Assembly: GCA_050946115.1 (NCBI GenBank)
Contig: JBMNUF010000036.1
Location: forward strand, 1 to 16,092
DNA from: CAYFRC01 sp050946115
Lineage (GTDB): Bacteria; Bacillota; Clostridia; Christensenellales; Aristaeellaceae
Direction: 5' to 3'
DNA: 16,092 nt
In this document: piece after piece, positions 1-7,317 of the stretch
How the letters are laid out: every line of letters begins with the position of its first letter
Numbering within the stretch: the stretch's first letter is position 1
The notes under the pieces: generated by a model
Databases searched by the model: none
What the model was told of the DNA's origin: nothing
Seen by the model: the letters and a program-made list of their open reading frames with translations, nothing else
Position numbers and translations under genes: made by a program

Positions 1-57
1 GCTGATAATGTTCCGCTTCTCTTCACTCAGTCCGTTGTACTTCCTTGGTCTTCCCAT
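1..57 (-). CDS. IS256-family transposase, N-terminal fragment (partial)
   Basis: Only the first 19 residues are present, beginning MGRPRKYNGLSEEKRNII. This matches my recollection of the basic and then acidic opening of clostridial IS256-family (mutator-type) transposases, which continue with a segment like LLEEYDI and a DDE catalytic domain, all off the window here. The ATG at 57-55 is preceded by an excellent ribosome binding site, AGGAGGCG, at 71-64 on the minus strand. The family call rests on this short stretch plus the adjacent terminal-repeat-like sequence. A different DNA-binding protein cannot be excluded. Confidence 0.55.
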   Translation of the reverse strand, partial: MGRPRKYNGLSEEKRNIIS

Positions 58-100
58 TGTTAACGCCTCCTGTGTTTTATTCTATCACAGAAGGCGGTGC

Positions 101-126
101 ATTTACAGAAAATTCTTTACAGACTC
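101..126 (-). repeat. Candidate terminal inverted repeat of the IS256-like element
   Basis: Read on the minus strand it begins GAGTCTGTAAAGAATTTTC and contains the octamer TCTGTAAA twice, 14 bp apart. Ends of this style are known from clostridial IS256-family elements. The matching right-hand repeat is outside the window, so inversion cannot be confirmed. Confidence 0.45.
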
Positions 127-197
127 TCTGTTGCGCGTCGGCGGCGACGTTGCGCCTACGATCAAGACTATCTGGAAACAGTTATCACAACCTTAAT

Positions 198-2357
198 TCA
201 TGCGTAAGCCGTGCTCGCCATGGCACGCGCATAATAGAAGCCGCATTCCATCTCGTTAAACGGCGCCCTGCGCTCGCCGTCGAAGCGGTCCCTGACGGCC
301 CTGACCAGCGCGATCGCCTCCTCCTCAAAGCCCTCATAGAGCAGAAGCGTCGCTACCTGGTATTCGATGCCCGTCCACACCTCGTCCGAATAGACGAACG
401 GGAAGCGGGGCATATCGCCCTTGGGCCATGTGCAGAGCACGAGCGCCGGCTCGTCGTCCGAAACAAAGAGCCGCTGCACGCAGGGATTTCTGCGCGCGCC
501 GTCCAGGAAATTGTTGTCGTATACCGCCTTGATCGCGGAGCGAATCCTCTCCTTCGGAAGGAGCCTTCCCAGCCCGAACAGCGACGCGAGCGTCTGCCCG
601 AGGAGCTGGTCGGAGAGGCACCCCGTCCCGAACTGATACGGATATGCATCCACGTCGTCGATCCGCTGGATATAGTATGTACCGTTCCAACACATCGCAT
701 CGAAATTGGCTTGCGCCATCGTGAAGAAGGCTTCCGTCTCCTCTGCGCGTTTTTCGTCCCCTATTTCCCATGCCATCGCAGCCACCGCCTTCGCCGCGCC
801 GAGCATGAACACGCCCGAAAGCGGATTTTGGCCATAGAACTCGATGTCGTAGGTGTTGTGCTGGCGCGCCTCGGGCACGCCGTCGCCGTCCGGGTCGAAT
901 TCGGCGCGTGCAAAGTCGAACGCGCGCAACACGTGCGGGTAGACACGCTCCAAATACGCGCGGTCGCCGCCGAGCTTCCACTCCCTCCACGCGCGCATGA
1001 TCGCACCCAACTGCCCGTCCACAGCCGGATACATGCCCCAATCGGGCAGGTCGAAGCCGCGCTGCGTGCGAAAGGTCATCTTGCCGTCGGGATTCGTCTC
1101 CGTTAGGAACTCGTTTTCCCGCGCGGACTGCTCCAAGCGCGGGAACAGATAGGCGGCGGTCTGCGCGTAGTTCCATACGTGCGTGCAGGTGCCGTGGCAG
1201 CTCCCGACCTGTTCGTGGGAGCCCTCCCAGCAGGTGAAGGTGCCATTCGGCGCGCGCCAGCAGGTTGTGCTTCGCAATACCGCGATGTTTGCGGAAATCG
1301 CATCCAAGATCGGCGCGGGCAGCGTGGTGTCATACAGCGCGTCCGCGAAGCGCTCGCTCGCATCCTCCAAATAGGCGAGCCGCTTTAAGAGGTTTTCGCC
1401 CGCGTCCCACGCATCCTTATAGCGCGTGGCGTAGTAGTTTTTCATCGTCTTGCCGCCGCTCTGTTCAATCGTCCAGCCCTTGGGTCTGTTCGGCACATAC
1501 CAGGACATCACGAACGTGAAGGTTTCGGTCTTTCCCGCAGCGATCGTCTTTCGCACGCCGACGGAACCGGTCTTGACCGGTTCGAGCCCGACTGCGCGGC
1601 GGAAATCGTCCTCCACGGGCGCGTCGACCTCGAGCCTGCCCTCGCGCAAATTGTTCCAGAAATCGGTAATGCCGTCGTACCATCCGCCCTGATACCAAAG
1701 GGGGCGCACTTCTGCATTTGCATCGGGCGTGAGGATGGCGCAGTTGGAATAGCAAAGGTCATCTTCTCCCACGGCGTTTCCTGTCATGAAAATGCCGTTT
1801 CCCCGGCGCTCGTTCCATGCATTCGGGGTCGAAAACGGGTTGTCAAAGGCGTCCTGCGTGTGGTAGTTGTGGATGTTGGTCATGCTCGAGGCGACGAGCA
1901 CCTCGGCGGGCGCGTCCGACGTGTTCGTCATCGTAAAGCGGAAGAGCGCTGCGGGAATGCCGGAATCGTCCTCGTTCATGGGGATGAACGGATTGAACGC
2001 GCGAAGCGAAACCTTTATCGGGAACGCCTCATCGGCAAACGCGATCTCCGCGAACGGGTAGCGCACCGTCATCTCCGACGACGCGAATTTCGGGAGCCCC
2101 GCCGTATGCTTCGGGTGGTATCCGCGCCCCTTGTAGAAATCGGGCGCGGGCGGCGCCTCGATCGCGCACGTATCGGTCTTACCCTGCCACGACGTATGCA
2201 TCGCAAAAAATGTAAACGGCACTTTTTCGTCCAGGCTCGGGCGATTGAAGAACTGAAAATCCTTCAGCCGCCCCGCCGCGCTCAGCGTGACGGTGCCCGT
2301 CCCGATGCCGCCGATCGGGAAATCTGCGTATCGCATCGCGTTGGTGTATTTCTTCAT
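198..2357 (-). CDS. GH116-family beta-glycosidase, C-terminally shortened (719 aa)
   Basis: This is a cytoplasmic glycoside hydrolase of family GH116 (GBA2-like; N-terminal GH116 domain about residues 10-290, then the DUF608 alpha/alpha-barrel from about 340). The opening FPIGGIGTG and the FFNRP motif are typical of the family. The presumed nucleophile is E378 in WEGSHEQ, followed by CTHVWNY; the presumed acid/base is D504 in QHNTYDIEFYG, assigned by analogy with GH116 structures. There is no signal peptide. The start at 2357 has AAAGGAGG in front and overlaps the kinase stop as ATGA, which implies coupled translation. Compared with the sister enzyme encoded at 2854-5403 it stops about 85 residues early, right after NEMECGFYYARAMAS, losing the end of the barrel. 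It is probably a beta-glucosidase or beta-xylosidase type enzyme; it may be inactive. Confidence 0.88.
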   Translation of the reverse strand: MKKYTNAMRYADFPIGGIGTGTVTLSAAGRLKDFQFFNRPSLDEKVPFTFFAMHTSWQGKTDTCAIEAPPAPDFYKGRGYHPKHTAGLPKFASSEMTVRYPFAEIAFADEAFPIKVSLRAFNPFIPMNEDDSGIPAALFRFTMTNTSDAPAEVLVASSMTNIHNYHTQDAFDNPFSTPNAWNERRGNGIFMTGNAVGEDDLCYSNCAILTPDANAEVRPLWYQGGWYDGITDFWNNLREGRLEVDAPVEDDFRRAVGLEPVKTGSVGVRKTIAAGKTETFTFVMSWYVPNRPKGWTIEQSGGKTMKNYYATRYKDAWDAGENLLKRLAYLEDASERFADALYDTTLPAPILDAISANIAVLRSTTCWRAPNGTFTCWEGSHEQVGSCHGTCTHVWNYAQTAAYLFPRLEQSARENEFLTETNPDGKMTFRTQRGFDLPDWGMYPAVDGQLGAIMRAWREWKLGGDRAYLERVYPHVLRAFDFARAEFDPDGDGVPEARQHNTYDIEFYGQNPLSGVFMLGAAKAVAAMAWEIGDEKRAEETEAFFTMAQANFDAMCWNGTYYIQRIDDVDAYPYQFGTGCLSDQLLGQTLASLFGLGRLLPKERIRSAIKAVYDNNFLDGARRNPCVQRLFVSDDEPALVLCTWPKGDMPRFPFVYSDEVWTGIEYQVATLLLYEGFEEEAIALVRAVRDRFDGERRAPFNEMECGFYYARAMASTAYA

Positions 2358-2866
2358 ATGCCATATACCTCCTTTAAGATTCTGTCGGCCGCTTCCTCCG
2401 CTGTGATATCGGAATTGTCCAGCCAGTAGCCGATGCGCGGCGTGCCCTCCATAAAGCTGCGCCAGAGCGGCTCTATTTCGTACCCTGTGTACCCCTTTCT
2501 CTGCCGCTTTGCCTCCCGCACGGTGACCGCCTCGACGCTCGGGCAAAGCACTGCCACTTGCAGGGGAAGCCCTTCAAGAAGCGACACCATGTACGGCAGC
2601 ATTTCGCAGTAGTAATTGTCCTGAATGACCACGTGAAAGCCCGCCTCGTGATAGCTTCGCGCGGCGTCCGCAGTCATGCGGTAGCGCAATCGAAGTTGCG
2701 AAAACGCCTCCTCTCCCGCGCCCGATGCCATCTCTACCCTGCCCGTCACGATCATCCTACGGAAGATGTCCCCGTCCAAATGCACGCATTTCGGAAGCCT
2801 TTCGGCGATCGCCTGTGCGACGGTGGTCTTCCCTGACGCCATGATGCCGGTAATCAGCAGAAGCAT
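2354..2866 (-). CDS. Small P-loop kinase / phosphotransferase (170 aa)
   Basis: A clear Walker A motif, GIMASGKTT (residues 7-15), opens the protein, followed by HLDGDIFRR (29-37), a position where related kinases keep catalytic or substrate-contacting acids, and VIQDNYY (80-86). The C-terminal GYWLDNSDITAEEAADRIL resembles the tail of chloramphenicol-phosphotransferase-like, AAA_33 and zeta-toxin-like small-molecule kinases. It most likely transfers a phosphate from ATP to a small molecule; the substrate cannot be read from the sequence. The gene overlaps the upstream GH116 gene by 13 bp and the downstream GH116 gene by 4 bp (ATGA), and has no strong ribosome binding site of its own, so it probably depends on coupling. 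A role in phosphorylating a sugar or aglycone released by the glycosidases is inference. Confidence 0.8.
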   Translation of the reverse strand: MLLLITGIMASGKTTVAQAIAERLPKCVHLDGDIFRRMIVTGRVEMASGAGEEAFSQLRLRYRMTADAARSYHEAGFHVVIQDNYYCEMLPYMVSLLEGLPLQVAVLCPSVEAVTVREAKRQRKGYTGYEIEPLWRSFMEGTPRIGYWLDNSDITAEEAADRILKEVYGI

Positions 2867-5403
2867 CGTTTCGCACCGGCTTTCAGCAAGGCAGGTTCGC
2901 CGTTTTCGCGCAAATCCGCTTCCGTTCCGTCCGGAAGGCCGAGCGAGCAGAGCGCGATCTCACCCCAGAGCACTTCAAAGGTCGATTTTCCGCCTTCCAG
3001 CGTAAACGTGCCCCACGCGCCGTCTGCGGACCAGAAGAAGCTCCCCTCGTTCATCGGCCGAAAGCCGATATGGCCGCGCCGCATGTCAAAGGAAAAGCCC
3101 TCATACGTGAGCAACAGCGCGTAGCTCGCCATGCTGCGGGCGTAGTTGCTGCCGCACTCCATCTCGTTCCACGGATTGCGCAAGGTGCCGTCGTAGCGGT
3201 CGCGAATGCCCTTCACCACGCGCAGACCCTCTTTTTCCATGCCCCGACGGATCATGTGCGTCGCCGCCTGATACTCAAAGCCGTGCATCGTCTCCTCCGC
3301 ATAGGGAATCGGCACGACGGGCTTTTCCGCGCCCTCGGGCCATTCGCAAATCGCGAGCCCCGATTCGTCGTTGACGGAGTAAATGCGGCATGGATTGAAG
3401 TGGAACCGCACGGACTCCTTGAAGTTGTGCTTATAGATCGCGCGCAGCGCGGGATCCACATTCTCCTTGTCGAGAATCTCCCCCACGCCCGCGATCTCGC
3501 ACATCCACTGGCCGAGGACCTGATCGATGATGCAGCCGCCGGCGATCTGGTATTTGATCTGCTGCGCCTCGTCGCTCCAATAGGTGGATACGGTCGAGCC
3601 GCCGGTCAGCGTCGAGCCCTCGGAATAGGGCGCGAGGATCGACTTGTCGCGCACGTCGATTTTCTGGATGTAGTATTCCCCGTTGAAGAGCTGTGCATCG
3701 GTATACGCGCGCCCCTTTTCGTAGAGATCGGCGTACAGCTGCGCGTCGGGGTCGCCCATCGCCTCCGCCATTTCGCTCGCGGCCTTGAGCGCGCCGACGT
3801 AGAAGCCGTTGAGCCACGCATTGGGGCCGAAAAGCTCCATGTCGAGCGTGTGATGCTGCCTGCCGGTGATGATGCCGCTTTTTTCGGGGTCCCATCTGTC
3901 CTCGTTCGTCTCCGCCCACGCGAATTCGAGCGATTTCTTCACGCGATCCCACCACGTGCGAAGCCATTCGTCGTCGCCCGAGAGCTTCCATTCGCGATAG
4001 GTCTTGATGATTCCGCCCATCTGCCCGTCGACGCACGGGCGGAATTTGGATTTCTCGCGCCCGAGCGGCAACTGCAGGCGGAACGGCATACCGCCGTCCT
4101 CGCGCTGGTTGTAGGTATAATCCAATTCGCGCATGGAGCGCTCCAGCTTCGGAAACAGGAACGGCAGCGCCTGCGTATAGTTCCAAACGTGCGTGCAACT
4201 CCCCTCGCAGCTTCCGTCGTGGCAGGAGCAGCCCTCCCAGCCGTAAAATTCGCCGTTCGTCAACCGCAGGACGGTGGGCGATTTGAGCACCGCGAGGTTC
4301 GCGCCCACGGCGTCCTTGACCGCCTCCGGCAGCGCGGAGGAGTAAAGCGCACCGTGAAAGAGCCTCGTTTCGCTTTCAAGCCTTTCCCATTCCTTCAGCG
4401 AATACTCCGCGACGGCGGAAAGCGACGAAAAGAGCGTCGCGTAGTAATTCTTCCACGTGCGGTTTTCGCCGTCCGGAATCGCGGAGTCGTCGTGATTGCT
4501 GGGGCGGTTCGACCAGTAGTTGGTATAATTCGGATAATACCAGCCGATGAAAAATCTCTGTCGCCACGTCTCGCGCGGCTTGAGCGTCTTGCGCACGGCG
4601 ATGGTCGCCAGGTCTTCCCCTTGCTTCGCGCCGCTTCCCTGTTCGTACACGCGGTCGCGCAGCGTTCCGGGAGCTGTGAAGTCGCGCCAGAAGATGGCGA
4701 TGTTGTCAAACCAGTTCCCGCGATACCAATAGTGCTGCACCTGCATATCGTCCCCGCCGGGAACGCCGAAAATCAGCTGCCCGTAGTCGGGGTGGTCGGC
4801 ATCGGAAAATGTGTTCCCGAGCTCCACGCCCTGAAACGATGCCGTTTTCACGACGCGATGCAGAGCCTCGGACTTCGAGGGATTGTTGAGCGAGAGCGCA
4901 AGCGTAAAGTCGGTTTCCTCCGCCGCGTCGTTCGTGACGGTCAGCGTAAAGAACGCGCCGGGGATGGAGGAATCTACATCGTTTGACGGGATGAACGGGT
5001 TAAACGCCTCGAGCGCAACCGTGCCGGGGAATGTCTCATCGATAAAGCGCACCTTCGCGAGCGGAAATTCGCCTTCAAATACGCTGTCTCTGAAGTGCGG
5101 CACCCCGCTCAGCAGATGGCGCGACGGCCCATACCCGTAGCTGTGGTGCCCGGGAAGATCCGTATAGCGCCCCATACGCGAACCCAAGAGGTCCGCATTG
5201 ACCACGCGCGCATCCACGGTCTTGCCGCACCGTTCCGCCTTGATGCCGAAGTGCGAAAAGCCGTTGAGCGAACCTTTGTTCGGGCGGTTGAAGATCTCCC
5301 AGTCGATCAGCCGCCCGGTGCCGTCCAGACCTATGCAGCCGGAGCCGATTCCGCCCAGCGGAAACGAAATTTCCTGCCTTGCGGCGCCCTTATATTCCTT
5401 CAT
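2854..5403 (-). CDS. GH116-family beta-glycosidase, full length (849 aa)
   Basis: A second cytoplasmic GH116 enzyme. It opens MKEYKGAARQEISFPLGGIG and keeps the FNRP motif (39-42), an N-terminal beta-sandwich domain to about residue 300, and the DUF608 alpha/alpha-barrel from about 350. The likely nucleophile is E390 (GWEGCSCHDGSCEGSC, then THVWNY) and the likely acid/base D521 (RQHHTLDMELFGPN), by analogy with characterised GH116 beta-glucosidases. The C-terminus after NEMECGSNYARSMAS continues with LTYEGFSFD and IGFRP, the usual family ending. The ATG at 5403 is preceded by AAGGAGAG; the open frame upstream runs into the permease gene and is not used. The stop lies 23 bp downstream of the permease stop region in the same transcript. 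The two GH116 proteins are clearly divergent, which suggests different linkages or substrates rather than a recent duplication. Confidence 0.92.
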   Translation of the reverse strand: MKEYKGAARQEISFPLGGIGSGCIGLDGTGRLIDWEIFNRPNKGSLNGFSHFGIKAERCGKTVDARVVNADLLGSRMGRYTDLPGHHSYGYGPSRHLLSGVPHFRDSVFEGEFPLAKVRFIDETFPGTVALEAFNPFIPSNDVDSSIPGAFFTLTVTNDAAEETDFTLALSLNNPSKSEALHRVVKTASFQGVELGNTFSDADHPDYGQLIFGVPGGDDMQVQHYWYRGNWFDNIAIFWRDFTAPGTLRDRVYEQGSGAKQGEDLATIAVRKTLKPRETWRQRFFIGWYYPNYTNYWSNRPSNHDDSAIPDGENRTWKNYYATLFSSLSAVAEYSLKEWERLESETRLFHGALYSSALPEAVKDAVGANLAVLKSPTVLRLTNGEFYGWEGCSCHDGSCEGSCTHVWNYTQALPFLFPKLERSMRELDYTYNQREDGGMPFRLQLPLGREKSKFRPCVDGQMGGIIKTYREWKLSGDDEWLRTWWDRVKKSLEFAWAETNEDRWDPEKSGIITGRQHHTLDMELFGPNAWLNGFYVGALKAASEMAEAMGDPDAQLYADLYEKGRAYTDAQLFNGEYYIQKIDVRDKSILAPYSEGSTLTGGSTVSTYWSDEAQQIKYQIAGGCIIDQVLGQWMCEIAGVGEILDKENVDPALRAIYKHNFKESVRFHFNPCRIYSVNDESGLAICEWPEGAEKPVVPIPYAEETMHGFEYQAATHMIRRGMEKEGLRVVKGIRDRYDGTLRNPWNEMECGSNYARSMASYALLLTYEGFSFDMRRGHIGFRPMNEGSFFWSADGAWGTFTLEGGKSTFEVLWGEIALCSLGLPDGTEADLRENGEPALLKAGAKRCFC

Positions 5404-5426
5404 TTTGCTTCTCTCCTTCTTTTTTA

Positions 5427-6269
5427 TTATTTGATGCCGCCTATGGAAATACCCTCGATGAGATACCGCTGCCCGAAGATATACATGAACAGCGGCGGGA
5501 TAAACGTCAGCACGACGCCCGCGATGATCGCGGCCTGGTTGCCGGTACCCATCACGCCGTTTAATTGCACCAAGCCAAGCGGAAGCGTCATCTTCGACAC
5601 GGCGTTGATGTAAATCAAGGGTCCATAGAAATCGTTCCACGTGCCGACAAAGGTTTGCATCGCCATGACCATCAAAACGGGCTTCGTCATCGGCAAAACG
5701 ATCCGTCTGTAGCACTGAAGGCGCGTCGCGCCATCGATGTATGCCGCCTCGTCATAGCTTTTGGGAATCGTCGCCATGAACTGGCGAATCAGAAAAATCG
5801 CCAACGCAGAGAACATGCTCGGCACGATCAATGCCAAGAGACTGTTGATCCAGCCGATCCTGCTGATAATGATGAATCGCGGAATGGAAAGTACCTGCCC
5901 CGGTATCATCAGCGCGGCGAGGAACGCGAAAAAGATGAAATTCTTGCCCCAAAACTGAAGCCGCGCAAACGCAAACGCCGCCATCGAGGAGGTCATAAGC
6001 TGCAGAGCCGTTGCGGAAACGGAATATATCACCGAGTTTTTCAAAAACGCAAACATGTCGACCTTTTGAAAAACGGTCCTATAGTTCGTTATATCAAAGG
6101 TCGTCGGGATGATGTGCGGCGGCAAGGAAAACGAATCGAGCGGCGAACGAAGCGATGTCGCAATCATCCATAGTACCGGTATAATCATGAACGCACAGAA
6201 CAGCGCCAACAAAAAGCAGACGATGTCCCTGCGGATATTCCACCGTGTCGCAACTGTCTTTTTATCCAC
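5427..6269 (-). CDS. Carbohydrate ABC transporter permease, MalG/CUT1 type (280 aa)
   Basis: An inner-membrane permease with about six hydrophobic segments (first about 16-38, last about 245-266). The EAA loop that docks the ATPase is DEAAYIDGATRLQCYRRIVLP (173-193), and the C-terminus GQRYLIEGISIGGIK is the characteristic ending of MalG-type subunits. It pairs with the permease encoded at 6282-7205. The start is GTG at 6269 with AAGGAGG seven bases upstream; that ribosome binding site overlaps the stop of the preceding gene. No ATPase gene is present in the locus, as usual for CUT1 systems that share an MsmX-like ATPase encoded elsewhere. Confidence 0.93.
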   Translation of the reverse strand: MDKKTVATRWNIRRDIVCFLLALFCAFMIIPVLWMIATSLRSPLDSFSLPPHIIPTTFDITNYRTVFQKVDMFAFLKNSVIYSVSATALQLMTSSMAAFAFARLQFWGKNFIFFAFLAALMIPGQVLSIPRFIIISRIGWINSLLALIVPSMFSALAIFLIRQFMATIPKSYDEAAYIDGATRLQCYRRIVLPMTKPVLMVMAMQTFVGTWNDFYGPLIYINAVSKMTLPLGLVQLNGVMGTGNQAAIIAGVVLTFIPPLFMYIFGQRYLIEGISIGGIK

Positions 6270-6281
6270 AACGCATCCTCC

Positions 6282-7205
6282 TTACTCCCTGTCGTAGCTG
6301 ACCCATGAGCTGGCCTTGAACTGCAAAAGGGTGATGATCAGGACGATGATGAGCAGCATCATCGCCAAGACACAGGCATATCCGTAATTCTGCGCGGCAA
6401 ACGCGGTAGAATGGATATACATAGAGAAGGTACGCGTAGAATCGCCCGGTCCACCGCCCGTAAAGATGTACGGCTCATCGAAAATCTGTATACAGCCGAT
6501 TATCATGGTCACGATGACAAAAAACAGCGTGGGTGAAATCATGGGCAGGGTGATGCCGAAAAACTTCCTCGCACCGACCGCGCCGTCGAGCTCCGCGGCT
6601 TCGAGAACCGACCTGTCGATGCCCTGCAGGGCGATGTAGATGTACAGGAAATAGTATCCCACGTTTTTCCAGAGCGAGAAAATCATTGCCGCCGGATAGA
6701 ACCATGTGGAGGAATTCAGCCATGCGATCTTTTGAACGCCAAACAGACCGAGAAACCAATTGAGAATGCCGAAATCCGTAGAGAAAATATACCTCCACGC
6801 GAGCGCGCAGGAAGATACCGCGAGCAACGTCGGAAAATACAAAACAGTGCGAACCGTGTATACGGCGATCCTGTTTTTGATGGACGAAACGCCCAGCGCG
6901 AGCAGGGTCGCAAAGAGGATATGCATCGGGCAAATCAGAACGACGAATTTGAAGGAGTTCGTAAGCGTTATCCAGATGCGGGAATCTATAGGCGCCTTGA
7001 GGAAGTTCTTATAATCATTCCACTGTGCGGGCGTGATTACATTGTACTTATGAAACATAAGATACAAAACGATAAACAACGGGAAAATGACAAAAAACAG
7101 ATAGACCAACAGCGCGGGCGACAGAAACAGATAGGCGGATATTGTCTCCTTCCGTCGACGCGTTCTGGATGCTTTTGTGACGGCAGCAGGTGCCTTTGTG
7201 ACCAA
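6282..7205 (-). CDS. Carbohydrate ABC transporter permease, MalF/UgpA type (307 aa)
   Basis: The first permease of the CUT1 importer. After a basic cytoplasmic stretch (RTRRRKE, about 14-20) there is a signal-anchor helix (about 22-50) and further membrane spans. The EAA loop is LEAAELDGAVGARKFFGITLP (201-221), and the following FDEPYIFTGGGPGDSTRT (242-259) is a standard MalF-family motif. The best start is a TTG at 7205 with GGGAGG eight bases upstream; no ATG lies in a better position. It ends 12 bp before the GTG of the partner permease. It should form a heterodimer with that partner in the cytoplasmic membrane. Confidence 0.92.
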   Translation of the reverse strand: MVTKAPAAVTKASRTRRRKETISAYLFLSPALLVYLFFVIFPLFIVLYLMFHKYNVITPAQWNDYKNFLKAPIDSRIWITLTNSFKFVVLICPMHILFATLLALGVSSIKNRIAVYTVRTVLYFPTLLAVSSCALAWRYIFSTDFGILNWFLGLFGVQKIAWLNSSTWFYPAAMIFSLWKNVGYYFLYIYIALQGIDRSVLEAAELDGAVGARKFFGITLPMISPTLFFVIVTMIIGCIQIFDEPYIFTGGGPGDSTRTFSMYIHSTAFAAQNYGYACVLAMMLLIIVLIITLLQFKASSWVSYDRE

Positions 7206-7270
7206 AGAGGGTTCCTCCCTTCCATTTCTGAAGCCCGAAATCCGCGTCGAATGAGGATGGCATGCGGCAA

Positions 7271-7303
7271 GTCCCGAACGGACGATTCGCGTCCGTTCGG
7301 GAC
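7271..7303 (-). other. Intercistronic 13-bp perfect hairpin
   Basis: GTCCCGAACGGAC (7271-7283) and its exact reverse complement (7291-7303) enclose a 7-base loop. The hairpin lies 15 bp after the binding-protein stop and before the first permease gene. There is no T-run after it on the minus strand, so it is more likely an mRNA-stabilising or partial-termination element that lets the binding protein be made in excess of the permeases than a full terminator. Confidence 0.75.
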
Positions 7304-7317
7304 CAAATAAACGGGAA

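Larger units (their letters stand above)
1..126 (-). mobile_element. 5' end of an IS256-like insertion sequence, cut by window edge
   Basis: The element comprises a candidate terminal inverted repeat at 101-126, a short leader with a strong ribosome binding site, and the first 19 codons of a transposase reading leftwards out of the window. The other end and any target duplication are outside the window, so the boundary at about 126 is estimated from the position of the repeat. The element sits about 70 bp beyond the stop of the neighbouring glycosidase gene, whose C-terminal end appears to be missing. Confidence 0.55.

Noticed and set aside
45..1106. 353-codon open frame on the plus strand opposite the shortened GH116 gene
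   Set aside because: Low-complexity Arg/His-rich translation, no ribosome binding site, and antisense to a recognised enzyme.
3070..4986. 638-codon open frame on the plus strand opposite the full-length GH116 gene
   Set aside because: Its translation is Arg/His/Ala-rich with no motif, and it is antisense to a gene with clear catalytic residues; it is a product of high GC and codon bias.
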